This document shows positions 49,823-60,528 of a DNA stretch of 64,000 nt, piece after piece. Below the pieces are notes generated by a model, which saw nothing but the letters and a program-made list of their open reading frames with translations, was not told where the DNA came from and made no database searches. Source of the DNA: Pseudoxanthomonas broegbernensis (lineage in GTDB: Bacteria; Pseudomonadota; Gammaproteobacteria; Xanthomonadales; Xanthomonadaceae); contig NZ_JACHGU010000003.1 of NCBI RefSeq assembly GCF_014202435.1, positions 124,001 to 188,000 of the forward strand, in the 5' to 3' direction. The first letter of the stretch is position 1. Each line of letters starts with the position of its first letter. Made by a program: the position numbers and the translations under genes.

Positions 49823-50986
49823 TTAGGGCACCGCCACCGGGTACGACCCCAGCACCTTCACCTGCGCCACGTGCTCCTGCAGCTCGGCCAGCGCCTGCTT
49901 CATCGCCTCGTCCTCCACGTGCCCGGCCAGGTCGATGAAGAACGCATAGCCCCACTTGGCCTGGTGCGAGGGCCGCGATTCGATCCGGTTCATGCTGATG
50001 CCGTGCCGCGCGAACGGGCTGAGCACGTCGAACAGCGCGCCCGGCTTGTCGTGGATGAAGACCAGAATCGAGGTGCGGTCGTGACCCGACGGCGGGAAGA
50101 TGCGCCGGCCGATCACCAGGAAGCGCGTGGTGTTGTCGCGGTCGTCCTGGATCGGCTGCATGATGACCTTCTTGAGGCCGTACACGTGCGCCGCGCTCTC
50201 GCCGGCCACCGCCGCCGCGTCGTCCGAGCCGCGCGCCCGGCGCGCGCCCTCGGCGTTGCTGGACACCGGCACCTTCTCCGCCTTGGGCAGGTTGGCGCGC
50301 AGCCAGCCGGAGGTCTGCGCGAACGCCTGGGGATGGGCGTAGATGCGCTCGATGTCCTCGATCCGGCCGCTGCGCGAGAGCAGGTACTGGTGCACCTTCA
50401 GCTCCACCTCGCCGCAGATCTTCAGTTGCGAGGTCAGGAACATGTCCAGCGTGACCTGGATGGTGCCCTGGCCGGAGTTCTCCACCGGCACCACGCCGAA
50501 GTCGGCGTTGCCGGCCTCCACTTCCTGGAACACTTCCTCGATGCTGGCCAGCGGCAGCCCGTGCGCCGAGCGGCCGAAATGCTTGAGCACGGCCTGCTGG
50601 CTGAAGGTGCCCTCCGGCCCGAGATAGCCGATCTTCAGCGGCTCCTGCTGAGCCAGGCAGGCCGACATGATCTCGCGGAACACGTGGACCAGCACCTCGT
50701 CGCTGAGCGGGCCCTCGTTGCGGTCCACCACCATGCGCAGCACCTGCGCCTCGCGCTCGGGCCGGTAGTAGTCCACCGCCGCGGCCAGCTTGCCCTTGGC
50801 CTTGCCCACCTGCAGGGCGAAGCGCGCGCGCTGCGCGATCAGCTCCTGGATGTGGCGGTCGATGCCGTCGATCTGCGCGCGCACGTCGGCCAGCGCCGGC
50901 GCGGGGGGAGCCGTCGTCCGCGCCGCCTTGCCCGTGCGGGCGGCCGGTTTGCGGGGGGCGGGCTTGGCGGGTTTCTTCGATGCCAT
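49823..50986 (-). CDS. pheA: Chorismate mutase / prephenate dehydratase (P-protein)
   Basis: 387 residues. A Lys/Pro/Ala-rich leader (about 35 residues) precedes an AroQ chorismate mutase (VRAQIDGIDRHIQELIAQRA, DYYRPEREAQVLRMV). Then comes the dehydratase (IGYLGPEGTFSQQAVLKHFG, VVPVENSGQGTIQVTLDMFL, DNTTRFLVIG) and a C-terminal ACT domain with HDKPGALFDVLSPFARHGIS and ESRPSHQAKWGYAFFIDL, which binds phenylalanine for feedback. The basic leader is longer than in enterobacterial PheA but common in this family. Confidence 0.95.
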   Translation of the reverse strand: MASKKPAKPAPRKPAARTGKAARTTAPPAPALADVRAQIDGIDRHIQELIAQRARFALQVGKAKGKLAAAVDYYRPEREAQVLRMVVDRNEGPLSDEVLVHVFREIMSACLAQQEPLKIGYLGPEGTFSQQAVLKHFGRSAHGLPLASIEEVFQEVEAGNADFGVVPVENSGQGTIQVTLDMFLTSQLKICGEVELKVHQYLLSRSGRIEDIERIYAHPQAFAQTSGWLRANLPKAEKVPVSSNAEGARRARGSDDAAAVAGESAAHVYGLKKVIMQPIQDDRDNTTRFLVIGRRIFPPSGHDRTSILVFIHDKPGALFDVLSPFARHGISMNRIESRPSHQAKWGYAFFIDLAGHVEDEAMKQALAELQEHVAQVKVLGSYPVAVP

Positions 50987-51061
50987 CTGTGCGGTTGTCC
51001 GTGTGCTGTGGCTCGCCGGCGGCCGCGCATTATGCGCGCGCGCCGGCACGAGGCGCCGGCT

Positions 51062-52147
51062 TCAGCCGTTGCGCTGCTGGAAGTCGCGCATGAAGTCGAC
51101 CAGCGCCTGCGCGCCCTCCAGCGGCAGCGCGTTGTACAGCGATGCGCGCAGCCCGCCGACGGACTTGTGGCCCTTCAGCGCCAGCAGGCCGGCGGCCTTG
51201 GATTCGCCGACGAAGCGCGCGGTCAGGGTGTCGTCGGGCAGGAAGAAGGGGATGTTCATGCGCGAACGCGCGGCCGGGGCGACCTCGTTGCGGTAGAAGC
51301 CGCCGGAGGCATCGATGGCGCCATAGACCAGCGCCGACTTGGCCGCGTTGCGGCGGGCGAATTCCTCCACCCCGCCCTCGTCCAGCATCCACTTCACGGT
51401 CAGCCCGAGCAGGTACCAGTTCCAGGTCGGCGGCGTGTTGAGCATCGAGTCGCGCGCCGCATGCGAGGCGTAGGTGAAGATGTCCGCGCGCGGCTGGCCG
51501 GCGCGCTGCAGCAGTTCGCGGCGCACGATGACCACCGAGATGCCGACCGGGCCGAGGTTCTTCTGCGCCCCGGCGTAGATCAGCCCGTACCTGGACACGT
51601 CCACCGGCTCGGAGGCGATGGAGGAGCTGAAGTCGGCGAACAGCGGCGCGGTATCCACCTGCGGCGTGCCGCGGTACTCCACGCCATGGATGGTCTCGTT
51701 GGCGGTGATGTGGACGTAGGCCGCGCCCTCGCTCAACGACCAAGCCTCGCGCGGCGGGATGTGGCGGAAGCCGCCCGGCTCGCCGTCGGCGGCCACGTGC
51801 ACGTCCACGTAGGGCTTGACCTGGCGGATGGCGGTCTTGCCCCAGTGGCCGCTGACCACGTAGTCGGCGGTCTGGCCGGGGGCGGCGAAGTTCAGCGCCA
51901 GCAGCGCCTGCTGGGTGGTGGCGCCGCCGGCCATGAACAGCACCGCGTAGTCGTCCGGGACCGACAGCAGCCGGCGCAGGTCGGCCTCGGCCTGCGCGGC
52001 CACGCCCATGAACTCGGCCCCGCGGTGGCTCAGTTCGACGATCGAGGCGCCCACTCCGTTCCAGTCCAGCATCTCGGCCTGCGCCTGGCGCAGGACGGTT
52101 TCCGGCAACGTCGCGGGGCCGGCACTGAAGTTGTAGACGCGCGCCAT
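51062..52147 (-). CDS. serC: Phosphoserine aminotransferase
   Basis: 361 residues, class V aminotransferase. [20 protein letters not shown] at the N-terminus, [23 protein letters not shown], and the PLP lysine in [12 protein letters not shown]. It converts phosphohydroxypyruvate to phosphoserine and also serves pyridoxine synthesis. It is followed closely by pheA (75-base gap), a conserved arrangement with gyrA upstream. Confidence 0.96.
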   Translation of the reverse strand: MARVYNFSAGPATLPETVLRQAQAEMLDWNGVGASIVELSHRGAEFMGVAAQAEADLRRLLSVPDDYAVLFMAGGATTQQALLALNFAAPGQTADYVVSGHWGKTAIRQVKPYVDVHVAADGEPGGFRHIPPREAWSLSEGAAYVHITANETIHGVEYRGTPQVDTAPLFADFSSSIASEPVDVSRYGLIYAGAQKNLGPVGISVVIVRRELLQRAGQPRADIFTYASHAARDSMLNTPPTWNWYLLGLTVKWMLDEGGVEEFARRNAAKSALVYGAIDASGGFYRNEVAPAARSRMNIPFFLPDDTLTARFVGESKAAGLLALKGHKSVGGLRASLYNALPLEGAQALVDFMRDFQQRNG

Positions 52148-52376
52148 GAACCACCCATCGCAAAAGGGCTCGTAGTATGCCGCAGTGCAGCGGTTGCTGG
52201 CGCAACCGACACCCCGATCCGTGCCGTGTGACGGCCGGAGCCGGCGCGGGAAATGACGCCGGCCGGCGATGCGGATCGTTCGCGCGGCCGTTGCTCCGCC
52301 AGGCCCGCCGCGCATGCCGGGCGGGCCGGCCTCCGTTACTGGCCAATACCGGCCAGCGGCAAGCAGCGGAGCCCGC

Positions 52377-53174
52377 TCAGCGCGCGCCGAACCAGAGCAG
52401 CGCGCTGAACCCGACCGCCAGCAGCAGCGCGGCCAGCAACAGCCAGGGCAGGCGCGCGTCGCCGGCATCGGGCACGGCTTCCGGCGCCGGCGCGGCCGGC
52501 GGCAGGTCGTCGGCCGGCGGCGGGAAGCGCGGCGAATCCGGCGCCGTCGGGAATTCGACCACGAAACGATGCTGGCCGCCGAACACCACCTGGTCCCCCG
52601 CCGAGAGGATCGCCTCGCTCACCGCCACACCGTTGACCACGCTGCCCTGGGCCGGACCGAGGCCGCGCAGCAGCACCCGCTCGCCATGGCGCTCGAAGCG
52701 GGCATGGCGCGCCGCGAAGGAGGCGTCATCGATGCGGATGTCGGCCTCGCGCGCCGACCCGACCAGGCGCGGCGGCCCCAGGGTGAAACTGCGGCCATGG
52801 TGCTGGCCGCCGATGCCGCGCAGTACCCCCCGCATGTCGTGGGCATGGCCCTCCGGCGGCGCTGGCGGCATCTCGAACGCCGGCAACGGCGCCTGCACCA
52901 TCAGCTCCATGCCGTCGGCGTACACCGCGTCGCCGGCGCGCAACAGGGCCATGCGCCGCACCGGGCGCCCGTTGACGTGGATGCCGCGGGCGCCGTTGGC
53001 GACCTGCAGCCACAGCCCGCGCCGGTCCACGCAGAACTGGGCCAGCAGCGCCCCGGGCACCGCGTCGCCGATGGCGACCATGCCGGACGCCTGGCGGACC
53101 AGGCGGTGCACGCCCGGCAGCAGCGGATGGTCCGGCTGCTGGCGATGGCTGAAATGAAGGCGTAGTTCCGGCAT
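52377..53174 (-). CDS. FHA-domain membrane protein
   Basis: 265 residues. An N-terminal FHA-like part (about 25-95, with [20 protein letters not shown]) and a second FHA domain (about 130-200, [20 protein letters not shown] and [19 protein letters not shown]), then a Pro/Ala linker and a C-terminal transmembrane helix ([20 protein letters not shown]). FHA domains bind phosphothreonine, so it probably recruits a phosphorylated partner to the membrane. No kinase is nearby. Divergent from the PHA gene pair. Confidence 0.82.
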   Translation of the reverse strand: MPELRLHFSHRQQPDHPLLPGVHRLVRQASGMVAIGDAVPGALLAQFCVDRRGLWLQVANGARGIHVNGRPVRRMALLRAGDAVYADGMELMVQAPLPAFEMPPAPPEGHAHDMRGVLRGIGGQHHGRSFTLGPPRLVGSAREADIRIDDASFAARHARFERHGERVLLRGLGPAQGSVVNGVAVSEAILSAGDQVVFGGQHRFVVEFPTAPDSPRFPPPADDLPPAAPAPEAVPDAGDARLPWLLLAALLLAVGFSALLWFGAR

Positions 53175-53284
53175 GCTTGGCAGCCTATCAGCGCCGTCGC
53201 CGGGGGCGCCAGCCGCGCCTGCGGCCGGGTTCCGGCACCGGTGGCAACCCGGACCACGCCCCCGCCCGCCGCTCGGAGCATCGC

Positions 53285-53563
53285 TTGTCCCGCATCGAAA
53301 TCCTCCATCCCCATGCGCGCAGGCCCGAGGACGTGCGCCGGCTGGTGGCGGACATCGCCGCCAAGCTGCAGGAGCGCTACGGCGTCGCGTCCACCGCCGA
53401 CGGCGACGATGCGATCCGCCTGTCGGGCACCGGCATCCAGGGCCGCATCCGGATGCAGCCCGGCCAGGTGCAGGTGGTGGCCGAGCTGGGCCTGCTGTTC
53501 TCGGCGATGAAGGACCTGGTGGAAGACGAGATCCGCCGCGTCCTGCGCGAAAAGCTGGGCTGA
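53285..53563 (+). CDS. Polyhydroxyalkanoic acid system family protein
   Basis: 92 residues of the small PHA_gran_rgn family (SRIEILHPHARRPEDVRRLV, LSGTGIQGRIRMQPGQVQVV, SAMKDLVEDEIRRVLREKLG). It starts at a TTG (53285). It precedes a phasin-like gene, so both are thought to bind the surface of storage granules. No PHA synthase is in the window. Confidence 0.8.
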   Translation: MSRIEILHPHARRPEDVRRLVADIAAKLQERYGVASTADGDDAIRLSGTGIQGRIRMQPGQVQVVAELGLLFSAMKDLVEDEIRRVLREKLG

Positions 53564-53640
53564 GCGGGCCGGGCGGCCTCACGCCGTCTTTCCAGCGCCG
53601 TTCCCATACTGCGGTGGCTCCACCACCGCGAGGAACGGAC

Positions 53641-54093
53641 ATGCATCAACCGCACGATACCGAAACCTTGGCCGACACCCCCGCCGGCATCGTCGGCGAA
53701 CTCGGCGACTCGGCGCGGCAGATCTGGCTGGCCGGGATCGGCGCACTCGCCCGGGCCCAGGCCGAGGGCAGCCGCCTGTTCGAACAACTGGCCGAGGAAG
53801 GCCGCGGCGTCGCCCAGTCGCCCGCCGATGCCAAGGGCGCCGCCGCCCGGCTGGAAGGCCTGCGCCAGGCCCTGGACGCGGCGATGGAACGCACCCGCGT
53901 GCGCGCGGACGAGACGTGGGACAGCGTCAGCCGCGTATTCGAGCGCCGCATCCGCCAGAGCCTGCGCCTGATGGACGTGCCCACGCGCCAGGACCTGGAC
54001 CTGCTGGGCGCCCGCATCGACGCCCTGGCAATGGAACTGCGGCAGCGCAACGCTGCCGAATCCAGCGCCGGACCCCCGCCTCCGGCTGGCTGA
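53641..54093 (+). CDS. Phasin-family granule-associated protein
   Basis: 150 residues. An amphipathic helical stretch (SARQIWLAGIGALARAQAEG, then FEQLAEEGRGVA) and a coiled region (DETWDSVSRVFERRIRQSL, LGARIDALAMELRQRNA) match PhaF/PhaI-type phasins. It would coat polyhydroxyalkanoate granules. It lacks the long AAKP-repeat DNA-binding tail of PhaF. Confidence 0.82.
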   Translation: MHQPHDTETLADTPAGIVGELGDSARQIWLAGIGALARAQAEGSRLFEQLAEEGRGVAQSPADAKGAAARLEGLRQALDAAMERTRVRADETWDSVSRVFERRIRQSLRLMDVPTRQDLDLLGARIDALAMELRQRNAAESSAGPPPPAG

Positions 54094-54302
54094 ATCCGCT
54101 CCGGAAACAAATTTGTTGCAAAGCACAATTAAGTTGCGGCAGAATCGGAACCGGCCCGCCTGTCCATACGTTGCCGTTTGCTCCCCTCCCCTCTCGGCTC
54201 CTGGGCAGGCGGGCCTTCTCGTGTCCGCGATCGCGCCTCCGCTGCGCTGCGCCAAACCTGTAACATCCCTCTCGTTTTGGGGATGGTCTGCAAGGGACAC
54301 GC

Positions 54303-55283
54303 ATGTTTTCAGGCTGGATAGTGGGATCGGCACTGACCGTACTGGCAGCCACCCTTGCGTTGCTTTACCTGTGGCTCGTGCGACGCGTGGACGTCGAAAA
54401 CGCGGCCGGCCTGCGGGCGCTCGCCGCACTGCGTTGGCGCGAATTCTCCACCCTCGTGGCGCAGGCCATGCAGCAGCGCGGGCTGCGCGACACCGGCGGC
54501 AACGCGCCCGACGAAAAGCGCGGCGACGGCGGCAGCCAGATGCTGATGAGCGACGGCAGCGGGCGCTGGCTGCTGTCGTGCAAGCACGGGATGGCCTATC
54601 GCATCCAGGCCGCGAACATCGACGAGCTGGCCGCCGAGATGGATCTGGCCGGCGCCGGCGCCGGCATCCTGCTCACTCAGGGGCGCGCCGACCGCGAGGC
54701 GCTGGCCGCCGCCGAACGGCTGGGCATCGAAGTCATCGACGGGCGCCGCCTGTGGCTGTTGCTCAAGCCGTTCCTGGCGTCGGCGACCACCCGCCGGATC
54801 GTCGCCGACGCCGATGCGCAGGCACGCCGGCACAGCATCATCGCCGTGCTCGCCGCACTGACCCTGGGCCTGCTGGTCGCGCTGCTGTTGCCGCGCCTGA
54901 TGCTCGGCGAACGCGCACCGCCGCCCCTGATGTCCGAAGCGGCCGCCGCACCCGCGCCGCCGACACCCGCCGCCGACGCCGGTCCCGCGGACGTGGCCGG
55001 CCATGCCGTCGACGAGACCCCGGACGCCACCACCATGGCCCGCCACCAGGCCGAGATCGCGCGCACGCTGTCCACCCGCGCGGGCATTTCCCGCGCCTAT
55101 TGGCTAACCCGCACCACGCTGGTGATCGACCGCAGCGGCAGCGGCAGCAGCAAGCTCATCTGGCCACTGGTCTGCGGCGAGCTCGAACGCTATCCGACGC
55201 CGCTGCGCACCGTGCGCGTGCAGCTCAACCCCCGCCCGGACAGTGGCGAGGCGGTGCGCTGGCGGCAGTGCTACACGATGTGA
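54303..55283 (+). CDS. Mrr-like restriction-endonuclease-fold membrane protein
   Basis: 326 residues. An N-terminal transmembrane helix (IVGSALTVLAATLALLYLWL), then a nuclease-like domain whose GRWLLSCKHGMAYRI carries the conserved Cys-Lys of the Mrr_cat/DUF2034 group, then IDELAAEMDLAGAGAGILLT and LGIEVIDGRRLWLLLKPFL. A second helix (IIAVLAALTLGLLVALLLP) and a periplasmic C-terminal domain follow. It is probably a core Xanthomonadaceae gene rather than part of a restriction system. Whether it cuts DNA is unknown. Confidence 0.7.
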   Translation: MFSGWIVGSALTVLAATLALLYLWLVRRVDVENAAGLRALAALRWREFSTLVAQAMQQRGLRDTGGNAPDEKRGDGGSQMLMSDGSGRWLLSCKHGMAYRIQAANIDELAAEMDLAGAGAGILLTQGRADREALAAAERLGIEVIDGRRLWLLLKPFLASATTRRIVADADAQARRHSIIAVLAALTLGLLVALLLPRLMLGERAPPPLMSEAAAAPAPPTPAADAGPADVAGHAVDETPDATTMARHQAEIARTLSTRAGISRAYWLTRTTLVIDRSGSGSSKLIWPLVCGELERYPTPLRTVRVQLNPRPDSGEAVRWRQCYTM

Positions 55284-55293
55284 TCCGGATGGC

Positions 55294-55320
55294 ACGACGC
55301 CGGCGCGTGGCCGGCGTCGT
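55294..55320. terminator. Bidirectional terminator hairpin at gyrA end
   Basis: Perfect 11-bp stem (ACGACGCCGGC / GCCGGCGTCGT) with a five-base loop in the short gap between convergent genes. No strong T tract. Confidence 0.6.
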
Positions 55321-55351
55321 GGTTCCCGATCGATAAGCCGGAGACCGGCGA

Positions 55352-57952
<2,601 letters not shown>

Positions 57953-58193
57953 TCAGGACGCTTCGTTGGGGCGGATCGGCGCCCGCGCCATGGAGCGGCG
58001 GCAGGCATTTGCGGAACCGCAGGATTGTAGCACAACCCAGCACCCCGAAGCCCCGCATTCCACGTAGAAACAAGCACTTGTATGCCCGCAGAGGTTGCCG
58101 GGAACGGGCCGGGCCGGATGCTTGGCGCTTCTGCCGACTGGGGTACACGCCGAAAGCAAGAAGACGGAAGGTGGGGGCGCGGCGATGCGGCAC
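57953..58193. other. gyrA upstream region
   Basis: About 240 bases upstream of gyrA. It should contain the gyrA promoter, but I see no confident -35/-10 pair and no other gene. Confidence 0.4.
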
Positions 58194-58271
58194 GATGCCT
58201 GCAGCCGCTCATGTCCCCCGGCTGCGGCCTGCGGCCGCAGTCTCCTCCTTTGCTTCCCGTCAGCAGGCATC
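58194..58271 (-). repeat. Structured intergenic repeat, copy A
   Basis: 78 bases bounded by GATGCCTGC / GCAGGCATC. On the minus strand it contains GGGAAGCAAAGGAGGAG, a variable GC-rich hairpin (around CTGCGGCCGCAG) and GGGGGACATGAGCGGC. Same family as copies B and C. Confidence 0.85.
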
Positions 58272-58354
58272 GCACCGCACCGCTTCACGGTCATCGGCCG
58301 CCAGACGAAAGGCCGACGGGTTCCGGCTTTCCCTGGGCCGCCAGCCAGGCTGGA

Positions 58355-58453
58355 GCGCTTTGGTCCGCGGCCTGCTGCCGGGAAGTAAAGGGGGAGGTCC
58401 CGGCTTGCCGGGACCGGAGGACATGAGCGGCAGCAGGCCGCGGGCCAAAGCGC
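58355..58453 (+). repeat. Structured intergenic repeat, copy B
   Basis: Outer imperfect inverted arms of about 26 bases (GCGCTTTGGTCCGCGGCCTG ... CAGGCCGCGGGCCAAAGCGC) enclose GGGAAGTAAAGGGGGAG, the hairpin GGTCCCGGCTTGCCGGGACC and GGAGGACATGAGCGGC. The conserved parts match copies A and C while both stems differ in sequence but keep pairing. Confidence 0.85.
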
Positions 58454-58569
58454 CGCGGCCCTGTATCCGGAGGCTCCCCGCCCTTGGGAGCAGAACCGGA
58501 TTTCCCCGCCGTGGGCGACACGATTGCACCGGGGGCTTCCCATGCCCGCCCAACTGTGCATACACTATA

Positions 58570-58584
58570 TGTACAGTATGTACA
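58570..58584. promoter_or_regulatory. Operator candidate of the GntR regulator
   Basis: TGTACAGTATGTACA consists of two self-complementary TGTACA sites with a three-base spacer. It covers the translation start of the regulator, so binding would block both transcription and translation start. Typical position for a YtrA-type autoregulator. Confidence 0.6.
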
Positions 58585-58964
58585 GTGGAATCCACATCTC
58601 GCAAACGGACGCCCGTCCGATGTACGCCCAGATCATGGAACAGATCCGGGCCCGCATCGCCGCGGGCGACTGGCCGCCCGGCAGGGAGCTGCCGTCGATC
58701 CGGGCGCTGGCGGCCGGGCTCAGCGTCAGCGTGATCACGGTCAAGCGCGCCTACCTGGACTTGGAATCGGAAGGCCTGATCGTCACCCGCCACGGCAAGG
58801 GCTCCTTCGTCGCCGACGACGGCCACCTCGCCGGCGAACTGCAGCACCAGAAGCTGGACGAACACCTGGAGGCCGCGGCGGGGATCGCCCGGCAACTGGG
58901 CATGTCCCCCGAAAACCTGGCGGCGCGCCTGCGCCGCGCGCAGAGGAAGCCCGAACCCAAATGA
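58578..58964 (+). CDS. GntR-family (YtrA-type) transcriptional regulator
   Basis: About 128 residues from the ATG at 58578 (an ATG at 58569 is also possible because ATGTACAGT is duplicated). Winged helix: MYAQIMEQIRARIAAGDWPP, GRELPSIRALAAGLSVSVIT, VKRAYLDLESEGLIVTRHGK. A short C-terminal helical part replaces the large effector domain, which defines the YtrA subfamily. It heads a five-gene operon of ABC transporters and probably represses it. The stop overlaps the next start by four bases. Confidence 0.9.
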   Translation: MYSGIHISQTDARPMYAQIMEQIRARIAAGDWPPGRELPSIRALAAGLSVSVITVKRAYLDLESEGLIVTRHGKGSFVADDGHLAGELQHQKLDEHLEAAAGIARQLGMSPENLAARLRRAQRKPEPK

Positions 58965-59851
58965 CCGCCACCCGGCACATCGAGATGCACGGTGTCAGCA
59001 AGACGTTCCGCTTCTTCGCCCTTCAGGACCTCTCGTTCGGGCTCGAGCCGGGCCAGGTCATGGGCTTCGTCGGCCCCAACGGCGCCGGCAAGAGCACCAC
59101 CCTGCGCATGGCCATGGGCATGTTGGCCCCGGATGCCGGGCAGATCCGCGTGCTCGGCCAGCCCATGCCCGAGGCGCAGGCCACGGCCAAGCGCGACGTC
59201 GGCTACGTCTCGGCGGACATGCGGCTGATGCCCAATGCCACCCTGGACTGGCACATGCGGCTGGTGGCCTCGATCCATCCGGAATGGGACGCGGACTACG
59301 CCGCCCTGCTCGTCCGCCGCTTCAACCTGCGTCCGGAACAGATGGCGCGCAGCCTCTCGCACGGCGAGCAGGTCAAGGCCGCCCTGCTGCTGGCGCTGGC
59401 CCGCCGCCCGCGCCTGCTGATCCTGGACGAGCCCAGCAACGGCCTTGACCCGGTGGCCCGCCACGAACTGCTCACCGAGTTCATGGACGTGGTCCGCGAC
59501 GAGGAGCGCTCGATCCTGTTCTCCTCGCACAACACCGTGGACGTGGAACGGATCTGCGACCGGATCGTGTTCCTCGACCGCGGCCGGATCGTGGACAGCG
59601 GCGACAAGGAGCAGTTCCTGGAGCGCTGGCGCCGGATCGAGGTCCAGCTGCCGGCCGGCGCGGCCCTGCCCGACATCCCCGACGTCGTCGAGCGTGCCGG
59701 GGATGGCCGGTTCCACACCCTCACCACCAACCGCTTCAGCGAGCTGCAGCTGGCGCGGCTGGGCGCCGCCGTGGCCAACGTGCAACGCATGAGCCTGGAA
59801 GAGATCTTCGTCGCCAACGTGATGCACCACCGGGAGGCGCGCGGCCAATGA
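58961..59851 (+). CDS. ABC transporter ATPase (first pair)
   Basis: 296 residues. Walker A GPNGAGKST in VMGFVGPNGAGKSTTLRMAM, Walker B LLILDEPSNGLDP and the switch His in LFSSHNTVD. The signature motif is unusual: SLSHGEQVKAALLLALA instead of LSGGQ, as in YtrB/EcsA-like ATPases of GntR-linked operons. It would power the permease encoded next (four-base overlap). Confidence 0.9.
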   Translation: MTATRHIEMHGVSKTFRFFALQDLSFGLEPGQVMGFVGPNGAGKSTTLRMAMGMLAPDAGQIRVLGQPMPEAQATAKRDVGYVSADMRLMPNATLDWHMRLVASIHPEWDADYAALLVRRFNLRPEQMARSLSHGEQVKAALLLALARRPRLLILDEPSNGLDPVARHELLTEFMDVVRDEERSILFSSHNTVDVERICDRIVFLDRGRIVDSGDKEQFLERWRRIEVQLPAGAALPDIPDVVERAGDGRFHTLTTNRFSELQLARLGAAVANVQRMSLEEIFVANVMHHREARGQ

Positions 59852-60516
59852 ACATCGTCGTCCGCAAGCTCGTGCTCAAGGAGCTGTACGTCAACCGCTG
59901 GATGATCACGGTCACCGCCACGGGCGCGGCTGCCTCCGCCTTCCTCTGCGCCTTCGGCAGGACCGCCTTCAACGTCGGTGCCCTGGCCTGGATGACCGCG
60001 CTGATCGCATGCGGGGTGATGCTGGCCATCTACGGGGTCATGAACGAGCGCAAGGAGCAGTCGCTGCAGTTCGTGCTCAGCCTGCCCATCTCCATCGGCC
60101 AGTACGTGCTGGCCAAGACCATCGGCCTGCTGCTCAGCTACATGGTCCCCTGGCTGGCGGCCACCGCCTCGGCGGTGGCGCTGGTGCTGCTCTCGCCCGG
60201 CATCAACGACGGCCTGCTGCCCTACGTGGTCGCGCTTTGCGGCTTCCTGCTGGCCAACTTCGCGGTGGTGCTGTGCGGCGCGCTGCATGCGCGCTCCGAG
60301 GCGCTGGTCACGGCGCTGATCATCGTCACCAACATGGCGGTCAGCCTGTTCTTGTTCCTCGTCGGCGCCCTGCCCGGGATCAAGGACCACCTGGATGGCC
60401 CGGTCCCGGTCTGGAACGGGACCGTCCTCGGCGTCCTGCTGGTCGAACTCGCCGTCCTCGCCATCGCCCTCGTCCTGCCGCAACTCACCGCGGCGCGGCG
60501 CCGCGACTTCATCTGA
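59848..60516 (+). CDS. ABC-2 type permease (first pair)
   Basis: 222 residues with about six transmembrane helices, including MTALIACGVMLAIYGVMNER and SIGQYVLAKTIGLLLSYMVP, the usual ABC-2 layout with a cytoplasmic loop before helix 3. It forms a transporter with the ATPase just upstream. Substrate unknown; homologous operons respond to cell-envelope stress. Confidence 0.85.
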   Translation: MNIVVRKLVLKELYVNRWMITVTATGAAASAFLCAFGRTAFNVGALAWMTALIACGVMLAIYGVMNERKEQSLQFVLSLPISIGQYVLAKTIGLLLSYMVPWLAATASAVALVLLSPGINDGLLPYVVALCGFLLANFAVVLCGALHARSEALVTALIIVTNMAVSLFLFLVGALPGIKDHLDGPVPVWNGTVLGVLLVELAVLAIALVLPQLTAARRRDFI

Positions 60517-60528
60517 AGGATCGCCTCC

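Noticed and set aside
54303-55283. Part of a restriction-modification system
   Set aside because: There is no methyltransferase nearby, the protein has two membrane helices and it sits among core genes; it looks like a housekeeping Mrr-like protein.
58018-58560. Protein-coding genes between gyrA and the GntR gene
   Set aside because: Several open frames of 90-200 codons exist on both strands, but they cross the structured repeats and have no ribosome-binding sites or recognisable domains.
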